A stretch of DNA of 64,000 bases from Hymenobacter sp. J193 (GCF_024700075.1 NZ_JAJONE010000001.1:2260001-2324000), one strand, 5' to 3'; shown: positions 1-9,350, counted from the stretch's first letter. Notes: generated by a model from the letters alone, not told the origin. Translations and numbers: made by a program.

Positions 1-906
1 AGCCTGCAGACAGAGCAGACGGGCAGCATCGATGTTGGTTGCCATATCGGCCAGCTTGAACTGAATGGCCTGGTGCTGGGAAATGGGCACGCCAAACGCC
101 TTCCGCTCCTTGGCATACTTCACCGACAACTCGTAGGCCCCCGAGGCAATACCCAAAGCCTGCGCTGCTATGCCGATACGGCCGCCAGCCAGTGCCTGCA
201 TGGCGAACTTGAAGCCGAAGCCATCTTCGCCGATTCGGTTTTCCTTGGGCACCTTCACGTCGTTGAACATGAGGGAGCAGGTATCAGAGCCGCGGATACC
301 CAGCTTGTTTTCCTTGGGACCGGTCTGGAAGCCCTCCATACCTTTCTCCACAATGAGCACGTTGATACCGCGGTGCTTAAGCTCGGGGTTGGTTTGGGCC
401 ATCACCAGGTACACTGAGGCGGTGGTGCCGTTGGTAATCCAGTTTTTGGTTCCGTTCAGCAGGTAATAGTCGCCTTTATCCTCGGCGGTGGTACGCTGGC
501 TGGTGGCATCGGAGCCAGCTTCGGGCTCCGACAGCGCAAAGGCGCCAATCATTTCGCCGGTGGTCAGCTTGGTCAGGTATTTCTGCTTCTGCTCCTCGGT
601 GCCGTATTTTTCCAGGCCCCAGCATACCAAGGTATTATTTACCGACATGATAACGGAGCAGGAAGCATCGACTTTGGAGATTTCTTCCATAGCCAGCACG
701 TAGCTGACAGTATCCATGCCGCCGCCGCCGTATTTGGGGCTTACAATCATTCCCATGAATCCCAGCTCGCCCATTTTCTTGACTTGCTCGGTGGGAAATT
801 TCTGCTGGTCGTCGCGCTCAATCACGCCGGCCCATAGTTCGTTCTGAGCAAAGTCGCGGGCTGCGGCCTGCACAGCCAATTGTTCTTCAGTGAGCTGAAA
901 ATTCAT
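1..906 (-). CDS. acyl-CoA dehydrogenase, C-terminus beyond the window edge
   Basis: FAD-dependent enzyme that introduces the alpha-beta double bond into acyl-CoA and passes electrons to ETF. The frame is open from the ATG at 904-906 to base 1 (302 codons). Family signatures visible: GAFALSEPEAGSDA (about residues 121-134) and NWITNG (155-160) in the flavin and substrate region, the middle beta domain, and GGRIGIAAQALGIASGAYE (241-259) opening the C-terminal helical domain. Family members run to about 380 residues, so about 80 residues including the usual catalytic Glu lie outside the window. The sequence resembles short/medium-chain (butyryl-CoA type) dehydrogenases; chain-length preference cannot be read from this part. 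Confidence 0.95.
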   Translation of the reverse strand, partial: MNFQLTEEQLAVQAAARDFAQNELWAGVIERDDQQKFPTEQVKKMGELGFMGMIVSPKYGGGGMDTVSYVLAMEEISKVDASCSVIMSVNNTLVCWGLEKYGTEEQKQKYLTKLTTGEMIGAFALSEPEAGSDATSQRTTAEDKGDYYLLNGTKNWITNGTTASVYLVMAQTNPELKHRGINVLIVEKGMEGFQTGPKENKLGIRGSDTCSLMFNDVKVPKENRIGEDGFGFKFAMQALAGGRIGIAAQALGIASGAYELSVKYAKERKAFGVPISQHQAIQFKLADMATNIDAARLLCLQA

Positions 907-1111
907 GTAAAAGGTACGTGGGTGGGAATTGGGGAAAAGAGCAGGCCGGTAGCCACAGCTGAGTGGTGGCAGGGCTACCGGCTGTCAAAATTACTTCTTA
1001 GAAATCGTAGATTACGCAGCATGCCGAATATTTCGGCCACCCACGCTTGCCACCCGCCCTGTATGGGAGGTCAGACGGCCCATAGTGGCAACAAACCAGT
1101 TGCGCTAAAGA

Positions 1112-1807
1112 TTAGCGCCGGTCGCGGCTGCCCATGAATATGCTGACGTAGTAGAGCAGCGTGGCCAGGGAGCTGAGCGCGGCTACCACGTACGTCATGG
1201 CGGCCCACCACAGCGCGTCTTTAGCCATAGTGTGCTCCTGTGGGGTTACGATACCGCGCTTGTCAATCCAGGCCAGGGCGCGCTTGGAGGCGTCGAACTC
1301 CACCGGCAGCGTGACGAAGGAGAAAAGCGTGGTAAGCGAAAACAGCACGATGCCTACGCCCAACGGAATAGGCGTGGTGCGCAGCAGTATCACCCCGGCC
1401 AGCAGCACCAGCGGCATAAACCGGGACACCGCGCTGAGGGCCGGCACCATAGCCGAGCGGAACTGCAGCGCCGCGTAAGCCGTGGCGTGCTGCACGGCGT
1501 GTCCGCACTCGTGAGCCGCCACTGCAGCGGCCGAGGCACTGCGGGCAGCATACACCTCCTCGCTTAGGTTTACCGTTTTATCGGCGGGATTGTAGTGGTC
1601 GGTAAGGCGGCCTTCGGTGCTGATGACGCGCACATCGGTAATGCCGTGGTCGGCCAGCATCAGCTCGGCAATCTGCTTGCCCGAGAGGCCCGACTGCAGG
1701 CCAATCTGTGAGTACTGGGTGAATTTGCTGCGCAGGCGCCACTGGATGATCATGCCAGCCACCGTGGCCAGGATGAGTATCAGGTAGATGGGACCGGTAG
1801 AGTACAT
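1112..1807 (-). CDS. zinc-dependent membrane metallopeptidase (YugP / Zn_peptidase_2 family)
   Basis: 231-residue membrane protein with an N-terminal membrane segment (about residues 6-21), then DHYNP (70-74) and the zinc motif HECGH (99-103), followed by hydrophobic segments after residue 115. This order is that of the YugP-like neutral zinc metallopeptidases, whose substrate is unknown. Length is normal for the family. It is the last gene of a run of minus-strand genes, 60 nt downstream of rfaE2. Confidence 0.9.
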   Translation of the reverse strand: MYSTGPIYLILILATVAGMIIQWRLRSKFTQYSQIGLQSGLSGKQIAELMLADHGITDVRVISTEGRLTDHYNPADKTVNLSEEVYAARSASAAAVAAHECGHAVQHATAYAALQFRSAMVPALSAVSRFMPLVLLAGVILLRTTPIPLGVGIVLFSLTTLFSFVTLPVEFDASKRALAWIDKRGIVTPQEHTMAKDALWWAAMTYVVAALSSLATLLYYVSIFMGSRDRR

Positions 1808-1867
1808 GGTTCAGGAAAGAAAAAGCGTGAACGGGGACTATGCTACCGGCAGCCACTTGCTACCGGC

Positions 1868-2350
1868 TTAGTCGCCCAGCTGGCGGATTCGCTCGACGAT
1901 GCGCGTGGTGCTATAGCCCGCTACCAGCGGCACCGTAAGCACCTGCCCGCCATGCTGCAACACCACTTCGTGGCCCACAATTCCACTGATGGCGTAGTCG
2001 TCGCCCTTCACCAGGATGTCGGGCAGCACGGCTTCAATCAGCTGCAGCGGGGTCTGCTCGTCGAACAGCACCACGGCATCCACAAACAAAAGCGACGCCA
2101 GAATACGTGCCCGTGACATTTCGTCCTGCAAGGGGCGGCCGGGCTTGAGGCAGCTTACGGAAGCATCAGTATTGAGGCCGACGACCAGCCGGTCGCCGAG
2201 GTGGCGGGCCTTTTCCAGGTAGTCGACGTGGCCCAGGTGCAATAGGTCGAAACAGCCGTTGGTGAAAACTACGCGTTGCCCCGCCGCTTTCCATTGGGCT
2301 ACCACAGCCGGCAGCGCGGCGCGGCTCACAATCTTGTCTTTGCTCCACAT
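1868..2350 (-). CDS. rfaE2: D-glycero-beta-D-manno-heptose 1-phosphate adenylyltransferase
   Basis: Transfers AMP to heptose-1-phosphate to make ADP-heptose for the LPS inner core. The 160-residue protein is only the nucleotidyltransferase half of HldE; no kinase half is fused. Motifs: NGCFDLLHLGH (31-41, HxGH nucleotide-binding loop), LKPGRP (68-73) and VKGDDY (114-119). It follows the flippase-like gene by 68 nt, consistent with an envelope-related operon. The stand-alone form is common in Bacteroidota. Confidence 0.93.
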   Translation of the reverse strand: MWSKDKIVSRAALPAVVAQWKAAGQRVVFTNGCFDLLHLGHVDYLEKARHLGDRLVVGLNTDASVSCLKPGRPLQDEMSRARILASLLFVDAVVLFDEQTPLQLIEAVLPDILVKGDDYAISGIVGHEVVLQHGGQVLTVPLVAGYSTTRIVERIRQLGD

Positions 2351-2418
2351 AAGCCCGTAGCTGATGCCGCCAGCTGTCTGACGGAATGTCGTTGAGTGAG
2401 TACGTTGTACGTGAGAGG

Positions 2419-3453
2419 CTAACCGGGCTGGTTACCCGCCGCCAGCGGCTGCGCCGTCCGCCCCGATTTAACCATGCTGGCCACAAAGCTGATGCCGCCC
2501 ATAAGCACTACCAGCAGGGTTTGGGAGCCGTGCACCACCAGCGCGTACGCAATGCCCGCCTCCTTGCTGATGCCGTACACCAGCAGCGTGCTTTGCACCA
2601 TCAGGTGAAACGCCCCGATGCCGCCCTGCACCGGCGTGGCCATGCCAATAGCGCCGAAGGTAAGCACCCCCAAGCCTGCAGCCATGCCCAGCTGCGCCGT
2701 TTCGGGGAAGGCAAAGAAGGCCAGGTAATCCATGAGGTAGTAAACCAGCCAGGTAAACAGCGTGTGCAGCAGAAACAGCCCTGGGTGCGCAAGCTTGCGG
2801 ATGCTGAAAACACCATCGAGCAAGCCGCGCACGAACCGCTCCATCTTGTTGAACAACGCCAGCTGCCGCAGCCGCTCGAGGTTGCGGTAGAGCACATACA
2901 GCGTAATCAGTCCGATGAGCAGCAGCAGGCCACCGGCCACCAAGATTGTCTGTTGGCTGCGGGCCAGGGAGTCGTACTTATCTGAAAACAAGCTCAGCAC
3001 AAACTCCCGGAAGCGGCGAAAGTCGACCAGCACGGTGGCCCCGATCAAACACAGCAGCACCAGCACATCAATGACGCGCTCCGTGATGACCGAACCCAAC
3101 GCCACCTGCACGGGTACGCCGCTGGTACGCCGCAACACCGAGCACCGGATAACTTCGCCCATCCGCGGCAGCACCATGTTAGCCAGGTAGCCCACCATCA
3201 TGGCGTGGTATACATCCCAGTAGGTGGCGGTTTGCTTGGCGTTGGTGGCATCGAGCTGCATTTTCCAGCGGTAGGCCCGGCTGAAGTAGCCCAGCGCCGA
3301 GAGCATCATGGTAATGCCCAGCCAGAAGTAGTTGGCCTCACGCATGTAGCGGCCCACCAGGCTCAGATCCTGCCCCCGCACGGCGTAGCGCATCAGCACC
3401 GCCGAGAAGGCGAGCAGCAGCACGTACTTAAGAATATTCAGAAGCTTCTTCAC
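2419..3453 (-). CDS. flippase-like integral membrane protein (UPF0104 / LPG_synthase_TM family)
   Basis: 344-residue multi-spanning protein starting with a hydrophobic helix after MKKLLNILKY. The arrangement is that of the lysylphosphatidylglycerol-synthase transmembrane family without the synthase domain. The segment GYLANMVLPRMGEVIRCSVL is the conserved loop of this family, and a late membrane segment reads GMATPVQGGIGAFHLMVQ. Members are thought to move lipid-linked substrates across membranes, but the substrate here is unknown. Its place between panD and rfaE2 gives only a weak hint of an envelope role. Confidence 0.85.
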   Translation of the reverse strand: MKKLLNILKYVLLLAFSAVLMRYAVRGQDLSLVGRYMREANYFWLGITMMLSALGYFSRAYRWKMQLDATNAKQTATYWDVYHAMMVGYLANMVLPRMGEVIRCSVLRRTSGVPVQVALGSVITERVIDVLVLLCLIGATVLVDFRRFREFVLSLFSDKYDSLARSQQTILVAGGLLLLIGLITLYVLYRNLERLRQLALFNKMERFVRGLLDGVFSIRKLAHPGLFLLHTLFTWLVYYLMDYLAFFAFPETAQLGMAAGLGVLTFGAIGMATPVQGGIGAFHLMVQSTLLVYGISKEAGIAYALVVHGSQTLLVVLMGGISFVASMVKSGRTAQPLAAGNQPG

Positions 3454-3575
3454 GAACAGGGGAATGTATAGCTGAATGGCTACAGTGCTAAATCGTCAAA
3501 GGCCTGCGAATGACAATTTAACCCTATAGCCATTCGGCCATATAGCTATTAATCAGGCAACCAGCCACTCCAGCC

Positions 3576-3923
3576 TTACCCCAGGCGGTTGTGCTGGTCG
3601 GGGAAGATGATGGTAGGCTGGTGCTGGCGGGCTTCGGCAAAATCAACCAGGCCGTAGGAAATGATGATGATGATGTCGCCGACGGCCACGCGACGGGCGG
3701 CGGGCCCATTTAGGCAAATCATGCCGGAGCCCCGCTCTCCCTTGATGGTGTAGGTTTCGAACCGCTCCCCGTTGTTCACGTTCACGATGGTCACTTTCTC
3801 GTTTTCCACCATGTTGGCGGCGTCGAGCAGGTCTTCATCAATGGTGATGCTGCCCACGTAGTGCAGCTCGGCCTGGGTTACTTTAACGCGGTGAATCTTC
3901 GACTTGAGAACTTCGATATGCAT
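3576..3923 (-). CDS. panD: aspartate 1-decarboxylase
   Basis: Pyruvoyl enzyme making beta-alanine from L-aspartate for pantothenate. 115 residues. The self-processing site YVGS is present (Gly24-Ser25; Ser25 becomes the pyruvoyl group), with Lys9 upstream and LNGPAARR further on. Length and order fit PanD. panC lies directly upstream on the same strand with a short-word inverted repeat in the 114-nt gap, so the two may share a transcript. Confidence 0.97.
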   Translation of the reverse strand: MHIEVLKSKIHRVKVTQAELHYVGSITIDEDLLDAANMVENEKVTIVNVNNGERFETYTIKGERGSGMICLNGPAARRVAVGDIIIIISYGLVDFAEARQHQPTIIFPDQHNRLG

Positions 3924-3967
3924 GGAAGCCGGGTGGAATGAGAAAACGGCCGCAAAGATACGATTGG

Positions 3968-4031
3968 TGAATGAGCAAGTGACTGAATGAGTGAAGTAGA
4001 CATGCAGGAGGTATGCCTACTTCACTCATTC
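3968..4031. repeat. period-8 inverted repeat element between panC and panD
   Basis: Left array: consecutive octamers TGAATGAG, CAAGTGAC, TGAATGAG, TGAAGTAG from 3968 to 3999. After a 17-nt spacer, 4017-4031 is the exact reverse complement of 3985-3999 (15 bp, GAATGAGTGAAGTAG). Same architecture as the elements at 10476, 11372 and 51772. Confidence 0.85.
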
Positions 4032-4037
4032 CCCGCC

Positions 4038-4889
4038 TTACCGCTCTACCACCACGTTATCAATCAGCCGCACGCCGCCCAGCCAGGCCGCCAGACATAG
4101 CGCCACCGGGCCGGCAGCAGGCTGCTCGGTCGCCAGCGGCTGCAGCGTGCGGGCGTCGCTGATATCGAAGTACTCCAGCTCAATGGCCGGCTGCTGCTGC
4201 AGAAACTCAGTGGTTTGCCGCTGCACTTCGGCCACCGTCTGCTCCTGCTCGATGAGGGTACGGGCCAGCGTGAGGGCCTGGTACAGGTGCGGGGCCACGG
4301 CCCGGGCTTCCAGGGAAAGGCGCCGGTTGCGCGAGGACATGGCCAGCCCGTCTTTTTCGCGCACCGTCGGGAATACCACCAGTTCCAGGTTGAAGCTCAG
4401 GTCCTGTACCAGTTGGCGCACCACGGCTACCTGCTGCAAATCCTTCTGCCCGAAATAGGCCCGGTGCGGGCGGCTCAGATGAAACAGCTTGCTTACTACC
4501 GTAGCTACGCCATTGAAGTGCCCGGGCCGGTGCGCGCCTTCCATCACGCGCTCCAGGGTCCCGAAATCAAAGCGCAGCAGCGTAGGCTGCGGGTACATTT
4601 CCTCCACCGAGGGCGCAAACAGCGCCGTGCAGCCTGTGCCGGCCAGCAAACGGGCATCGGCCTCGGGCAGGCGCGGATACAGCCGGAAGTCCTCGGGGTT
4701 GTTGAACTGGGTGGGGTTCACGAACAGGCTGACCACCACCACATCGTTTTGCTGAGCAGCGGCGCGCACCAGCTGCAGGTGCCCCTGGTGCAGGGCACCC
4801 ATTGTAGGCACCAGCCCAATACGCAAGCCGGCCCGCCGCCACAATTCGGTGCGGTCTTGCAACCCGGCTGCGGTTTGCAGAATCTCCAT
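4038..4889 (-). CDS. panC: pantothenate synthetase (pantoate--beta-alanine ligase)
   Basis: Condenses pantoate with the beta-alanine made by PanD, using ATP. 283 residues from the ATG at 4887-4889. The frame is open further upstream, but that extension has no family similarity and would cross the divergent promoter. Motifs: PTMGALHQGH (28-37, nucleotide-binding HxGH), YFGQKDLQQ (pantoate/ATP region) and AMSSRN (KMSKS-like loop). It precedes panD. panB is not in the window. Confidence 0.96.
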   Translation of the reverse strand: MEILQTAAGLQDRTELWRRAGLRIGLVPTMGALHQGHLQLVRAAAQQNDVVVVSLFVNPTQFNNPEDFRLYPRLPEADARLLAGTGCTALFAPSVEEMYPQPTLLRFDFGTLERVMEGAHRPGHFNGVATVVSKLFHLSRPHRAYFGQKDLQQVAVVRQLVQDLSFNLELVVFPTVREKDGLAMSSRNRRLSLEARAVAPHLYQALTLARTLIEQEQTVAEVQRQTTEFLQQQPAIELEYFDISDARTLQPLATEQPAAGPVALCLAAWLGGVRLIDNVVVER

Positions 4890-4941
4890 AGACAAACAAG
4901 GCCGCTTCATCATTGCAATGGCAACGCTCGGGCGGGTTACA

Positions 4942-4972
4942 TTGAATTTTCGCCTAAAATTGTTTAATTTTG
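4942..4972 (+). promoter_or_regulatory. Bacteroidota-type promoter for the GT5 gene
   Basis: TTG (4942-4944), 20 nt, then TAATTTTG (4965-4972), a match to the Bacteroidota sigma-A pattern TTG-N19/20-TAnnTTTG. It lies 45 nt before the ATG at 5018. Confidence 0.6.
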
Positions 4973-5017
4973 TGCATCCAAAAGTGTGTCCTCCCATTAA
5001 AAACCCCAGGAAGCTGT

Positions 5018-5830
5018 ATGTCTAAGCTGAGAATACTCTATGCTGCCACGGAAATTAATCCGTTTTTGCAGACGACCAAGGTAGCGGAGTTTCTGCGGAT
5101 GCTGCCCCAGGGAATGCAGGAAATGGGCATGGAAATTCGGATTTTCGTCCCACGCTTTGGCATTATCAACGAACGTAAGAACCGCCTGCACGAAGTAGTG
5201 CGCCTCTCGGGTATCAACATTGCCGTGGGCGAGGAAGAAAAGCCACTGATTATCAAGGTGGCGTCTATTCCGAACGCGAAGCTGCAGGTGTACTTCATCG
5301 ACAATGAGGATTACTTCCACCGCAAGTCGGTGCTCGTCGATAAAAACAACCAGTTCCACGCCGACAACGACGAGCGGGCCATCTTCTTCTGCAAGGGCGT
5401 GCTCGAAACGGTGAAGAAGCTGGGCTGGGCCCCCGACATCGTTCACTGCAACGACTGGATGACGGGCCTGATTCCGATGTACCTGAAAACGACTTACAAA
5501 AAGGATCCGATTTTTAAGGATGCCAAGTCGATTTTCACGATCTACAACAACGAGTTTGCCCATAAATTCGAAGGCGACATCATTGAGAAGGCCAAAATGC
5601 TGGACATCGATGATGAAATGCTGGAGCAGCTGAAATCGGCTGACTTCGGCGGGTTCATCAAAATCGGGATGCAGTACGCCGACTCCGTGGTGAAATCGGA
5701 CGAGGATTTCAGCGACAACCTGAACGCGCTGTTCAACGAGTACTCCCAGAAACGGTGCATCAGCCAGGTAGCGGCCGATGACACCCTGCTTACCTCTTAC
5801 TACGCGCTGTATAATGAATTGGCCAACTAG
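5018..5830 (+). CDS. glycogen/starch synthase catalytic-domain protein (GT5-like, N-terminal domain only)
   Basis: 270 residues starting MSKLRILYAATEINPFLQ, which aligns with the N-terminal Rossmann half of GT5 glycogen synthases (ADP-glucose to glucan transfer). DIVHCNDWMTGLIPMYLKT is the DWxTGL region. The second GT-B half (about 200 residues) is absent, and the usual N-terminal glucan-binding KxGG is replaced by TTKVAEF, so glycogen synthase activity is doubtful. I infer a stand-alone domain with another role. The stop overlaps the start of the DUF4270 gene by 17 nt, suggesting coupled translation. Confidence 0.85.
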   Translation: MSKLRILYAATEINPFLQTTKVAEFLRMLPQGMQEMGMEIRIFVPRFGIINERKNRLHEVVRLSGINIAVGEEEKPLIIKVASIPNAKLQVYFIDNEDYFHRKSVLVDKNNQFHADNDERAIFFCKGVLETVKKLGWAPDIVHCNDWMTGLIPMYLKTTYKKDPIFKDAKSIFTIYNNEFAHKFEGDIIEKAKMLDIDDEMLEQLKSADFGGFIKIGMQYADSVVKSDEDFSDNLNALFNEYSQKRCISQVAADDTLLTSYYALYNELAN

Positions 5831-7340
5831 GTCCTTCCAGCGGGCGGCAGCCGTTTTCTTTTCCGCTTCTCTGCTGCTCACCGCCTGCGAAGACCCGAAT
5901 ACAGTAGGACTGGAGCTTCCGGGCTCCACCCCGCTGAGTACCGAGTTCAAAGACCTGGCCGTTACGGCCTCCACCGTTCAGCAGGATTCGCTGCCTACTA
6001 CCGGTCGCAACCATTACCTCGTGGGGCGCCTACAGGATGCTACGCTCGGGACCATCACGGCCCGCACGTTTTTTGAGGCGCAAGTAAGCAACGACTCCAT
6101 CCCGGCCCTGTTTACGGGGGCGCAGCTGGACTCAGTGGTTCTGTACTTTGGGTTCGACCAGATCTATGGCCCAACCACCGTGGCGCCCCGCTTTGATGTG
6201 TATAAGCTGGCCGCGCCCTTGGACAGCCGCACGACGTATAACTCGTCCAGCTCTTTGCCTACTGATGTAGCGCTGGCCACCAATGTACCGGTTAAAACCA
6301 ACCGCCGGCAAATGGCCCGGCAGCGGGTAAACCCGTCTTCTACCACGGACACGACGACCAAGGTCGTGGATGCAGGCCCTCTGAACGTCATTCGGCTACC
6401 CCTGGTAAAAAGCGGACAAAGCACTGCCTTTACAACGGCTCTGTTTACGGCTCTTAATACCCCGGGCTTTAATCAGGCAGCGCTCAGTAATTTACTGCCG
6501 GGCTTTTCCTTGCAGCCTAATGCAAACTACGCGAGCAGTATTCTGCGTTTTGGTCGTACCACTGCCACCCGGGCCATTGTCTACTACCGGGCCGGTAAAA
6601 CCAAGCAGCCAGATGTGCCCATAAAACGCACGTACATCATCCGGTACGCCAATGCTTCCAGCAGCAGCGCCACTGGCCAGCCGGATCCAAACGCGCCCCG
6701 TTATTTCACGCAGCTTACCACGCAGCTTAATGGTGCACTGGCCACGCTAGTATCTGACAAGGATTCTGTACCGTCAGCCAATACCAATGGCCTGACGTAT
6801 CTGCAGGAAGGCACAGGCATAGCTACCAAGCTCTACGTGAGCGGTCTGGCGGAGCTGGCCCAGCAGAAGAACATTGTGGTTAACCGGGCCGAGCTCATCA
6901 TTCCAGCCAGGCCCTACGCCAATGCTCAGTTTGCGTACCCGTTGCAGGCTTTCTTATACGAAGTCAATAAAAACAACCAAATTTTAACGCGCATTACCGA
7001 CAATCAGGAAGTAGACCGGGTAGTGCAGGCGAGTGGCTTCTCCCCAACCTCCTCCGGCAACGCCGCTCCCGTAGACTTCTATGATTCCGGCTCTACGAAC
7101 AAAGGCTATAGCGTGCTGCTAACGAGCTACATTCAAGCTTACCTGAATAACACCCTGGGTGAGAAGCCCCAAGGATTTATCCTAACGGCTTCGCCACGTC
7201 TGCTCTCCAATTTAGTGACGCCTCGTACCAACGGAGATGCTGCTTCTACAACCTTAGCTATAGCCAATAACCTGACGCTCAACCGGGCTGTGCTGGACGC
7301 TAACAATATTAAGCTTCGCGTATACTACTCGCGGCTTTAA
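5814..7340 (+). CDS. DUF4270 family lipoprotein
   Basis: 508 residues from the ATG at 5814, inside the end of the upstream gene. A basic start, hydrophobic segment and lipobox (SLLLTAC, followed by EDPN) make it a predicted lipoprotein. The body is beta-rich with TGAQLDSVVLYFGF-type strands and a C-terminal NNIKLRVYYSRL. DUF4270 proteins are Bacteroidota-specific and functionally unassigned. Position after the GT5-like protein and before glmS suggests a surface glycan context, which is inference. Confidence 0.9.
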   Translation: MNWPTRSFQRAAAVFFSASLLLTACEDPNTVGLELPGSTPLSTEFKDLAVTASTVQQDSLPTTGRNHYLVGRLQDATLGTITARTFFEAQVSNDSIPALFTGAQLDSVVLYFGFDQIYGPTTVAPRFDVYKLAAPLDSRTTYNSSSSLPTDVALATNVPVKTNRRQMARQRVNPSSTTDTTTKVVDAGPLNVIRLPLVKSGQSTAFTTALFTALNTPGFNQAALSNLLPGFSLQPNANYASSILRFGRTTATRAIVYYRAGKTKQPDVPIKRTYIIRYANASSSSATGQPDPNAPRYFTQLTTQLNGALATLVSDKDSVPSANTNGLTYLQEGTGIATKLYVSGLAELAQQKNIVVNRAELIIPARPYANAQFAYPLQAFLYEVNKNNQILTRITDNQEVDRVVQASGFSPTSSGNAAPVDFYDSGSTNKGYSVLLTSYIQAYLNNTLGEKPQGFILTASPRLLSNLVTPRTNGDAASTTLAIANNLTLNRAVLDANNIKLRVYYSRL

Positions 7341-7444
7341 GCAAACTTTTTTGTTGCATTTTTGTCGGCTGGTCGGCTGGTAAGGTTTTTGCCTGGCCGG
7401 CCCCAGTCGTTTTTTTCAGTTTTCAATTTTCATTTCGAACTGCC

Positions 7445-9280
7445 ATGTGCGGAATTGTAGCATACATCGGGCATCGTGAAGCCTGCCCTATCATTATTAA
7501 AGGCTTGCGCCGCCTGGAGTACCGCGGTTATGACTCAGCAGGTGTAGCATTGCTTAACGGTCAGTTGAGCGTCTACAAGAAGAAAGGGAAAGTAGCGGAT
7601 CTGGAAGCGTTTATCGCCGAAAAAGATACCCACGCCAACATTGGCATGGGCCACACCCGCTGGGCTACCCACGGCGAGCCTAACGATGTAAATGCTCACC
7701 CGCATTACTCCACTTCGGAGCGCATTGCCATCATTCACAATGGCATCATCGAAAACTACGCGGCGCTGAAGCAGCACCTGCAGCAGCAGGGCCACGTGTT
7801 CCACTCGGACACCGATACTGAGGTTTTTGTCAACCTGATTGAGGAAATTCAGAAGCAGAACGGTTGCTCCCTGGAGGAAGCCGTTCGCCTGGCTCTGCAC
7901 GAAGTAGTAGGCGCCTACGCCATTGTAGTGCTCAGCAAAGACAACCCTAATCAGCTGATTGCCGCCCGTAAAGGCTCGCCCCTGGTGATTGGCGTGGGCA
8001 AGGACGAATTCTTCCTGGCTTCGGATGCTACGCCCATCATTGAGTACACCAACGAGGTAATCTATGTAAATGATTACGAGCTGGCGGTTATCAAGAACGG
8101 TGAGCTGGAAATCCGTTCGCGGGAAGACGTTAAGCAGACACCCTATATCCAGACGCTGGAACTGGAGCTGGACCGCATTGAAAAAGGCGGCTACGAGCAC
8201 TTCATGCTGAAGGAAATCTTCGAGCAGCCCCGCTCTATCCTCGACTCCATGCGTGGCCGCCTAGAGCTGGAAGCCGGCCACCTGAACATGGGCGGTGTAC
8301 GGGCCTACGAGCGTAAGTTCGTAAATGCCGACCGCATCATCATCGTGGCCTGTGGCACCTCCTGGCACGCTGGTCTGGTAGCCGAATACCTGCTGGAAGA
8401 CTTGGCCCGGATTCCGGTAGAGGTGGAATACGCTTCGGAATTCCGCTACCGTAACCCCATTATCACGGAGCGCGACATCGTTATTGCCATTTCGCAGTCC
8501 GGCGAAACGGCCGACACCCTGGCGGCTATTGAGCTGGCCAAGAGCCGAGGCGCTACCATCTTCGGTATCTGCAACGTGGTAGGCAGCAGCATTGCCCGCG
8601 CCACCGACGCCGGAGCGTACACCCACGCCGGCCCGGAAATCGGGGTGGCTTCCACCAAAGCCTTTACCGCGCAGGTAACGGTGCTTACCCTGCTGGCCAT
8701 GATTGTGGGCCACAAGCGCGGCACCCTCACCGACTCGAAGCTGCGTGAGCTGATGGTAGAGCTGAGCAGCATCCCCGCGAAAGTGGAAAAGGCGCTCCTG
8801 CTGAACGACCAGATTGAGCGCATTTCGGAGACGTTCAAGGACGTGCCGAACTTCCTGTACCTGGGCCGCGGCTACAACTTCCCGGTAGCCCTGGAAGGCG
8901 CCCTTAAGCTCAAAGAAATCAGCTACATCCACGCCGAGGGGTACCCGGCCGCGGAGATGAAGCACGGCCCTATCGCCCTGATTGATGAGAACATGCCCGT
9001 GGTGGTTATTGCTACCAAGGACAGCTCCTACGAAAAGGTAGTAAGTAACATTCAGGAAGTGAAAGCCCGCAAAGGCCGCATCATTGCCGTGGTAACGGAA
9101 GGTGACACCACCATCCCAAGCATGGCCGAATTCACTATTGAAGTGCCGGCGACGAGCGAAGTGCTGATGCCGCTGGTATCGGTGGTGCCGCTGCAGCTAC
9201 TCTCCTACCACATTGCCGTAATGCGCGGCTGCAACGTAGACCAGCCCCGCAACCTGGCCAAGTCCGTGACGGTAGAGTAG
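7445..9280 (+). CDS. glmS: glutamine--fructose-6-phosphate aminotransferase (isomerizing)
   Basis: Makes glucosamine-6-phosphate for peptidoglycan and LPS. 611 residues. Cys2 (MCGIVAYIG) is the N-terminal nucleophile of the glutaminase domain, and HTRWATHGEPNDVNAHPH holds its glutamine-binding loop. Two SIS sugar-isomerase domains follow (CGTSWHAGLVAEY, SQSGETADT, then LGRGYNFPVALEGALKLKE). The C-terminus ends LAKSVTVE as in the family. The 104-nt leader is T-rich; I see no glmS ribozyme core. A strong hairpin terminator follows. Confidence 0.98.
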   Translation: MCGIVAYIGHREACPIIIKGLRRLEYRGYDSAGVALLNGQLSVYKKKGKVADLEAFIAEKDTHANIGMGHTRWATHGEPNDVNAHPHYSTSERIAIIHNGIIENYAALKQHLQQQGHVFHSDTDTEVFVNLIEEIQKQNGCSLEEAVRLALHEVVGAYAIVVLSKDNPNQLIAARKGSPLVIGVGKDEFFLASDATPIIEYTNEVIYVNDYELAVIKNGELEIRSREDVKQTPYIQTLELELDRIEKGGYEHFMLKEIFEQPRSILDSMRGRLELEAGHLNMGGVRAYERKFVNADRIIIVACGTSWHAGLVAEYLLEDLARIPVEVEYASEFRYRNPIITERDIVIAISQSGETADTLAAIELAKSRGATIFGICNVVGSSIARATDAGAYTHAGPEIGVASTKAFTAQVTVLTLLAMIVGHKRGTLTDSKLRELMVELSSIPAKVEKALLLNDQIERISETFKDVPNFLYLGRGYNFPVALEGALKLKEISYIHAEGYPAAEMKHGPIALIDENMPVVVIATKDSSYEKVVSNIQEVKARKGRIIAVVTEGDTTIPSMAEFTIEVPATSEVLMPLVSVVPLQLLSYHIAVMRGCNVDQPRNLAKSVTVE

Positions 9281-9297
9281 CCCGTAACAAATTCATA

Positions 9298-9331
9298 AAA
9301 AAGCCGCCCTGTGAGAACGGGGCGGCTTTTT
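9298..9331. terminator. bidirectional terminator between glmS and the 3HCDH gene
   Basis: Inverted repeat AAAAGCCGCCC / GGGGCGGCTTTTT with a short loop, T-run on both strands, between two converging genes. Confidence 0.85.
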
Positions 9332-9350
9332 ACGTTTGTTGCCTTACGGA

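Noticed and set aside
4997..5974. 325-residue minus-strand open frame over the GT5 gene
   Set aside because: Lies across two genes with clear plus-strand families and the 17-nt coupled overlap; no minus-strand family similarity.
7341..7444. glmS ribozyme riboswitch upstream of glmS
   Set aside because: The 104-nt leader lacks the conserved core and pseudoknot; the ribozyme is known mainly from Firmicutes.
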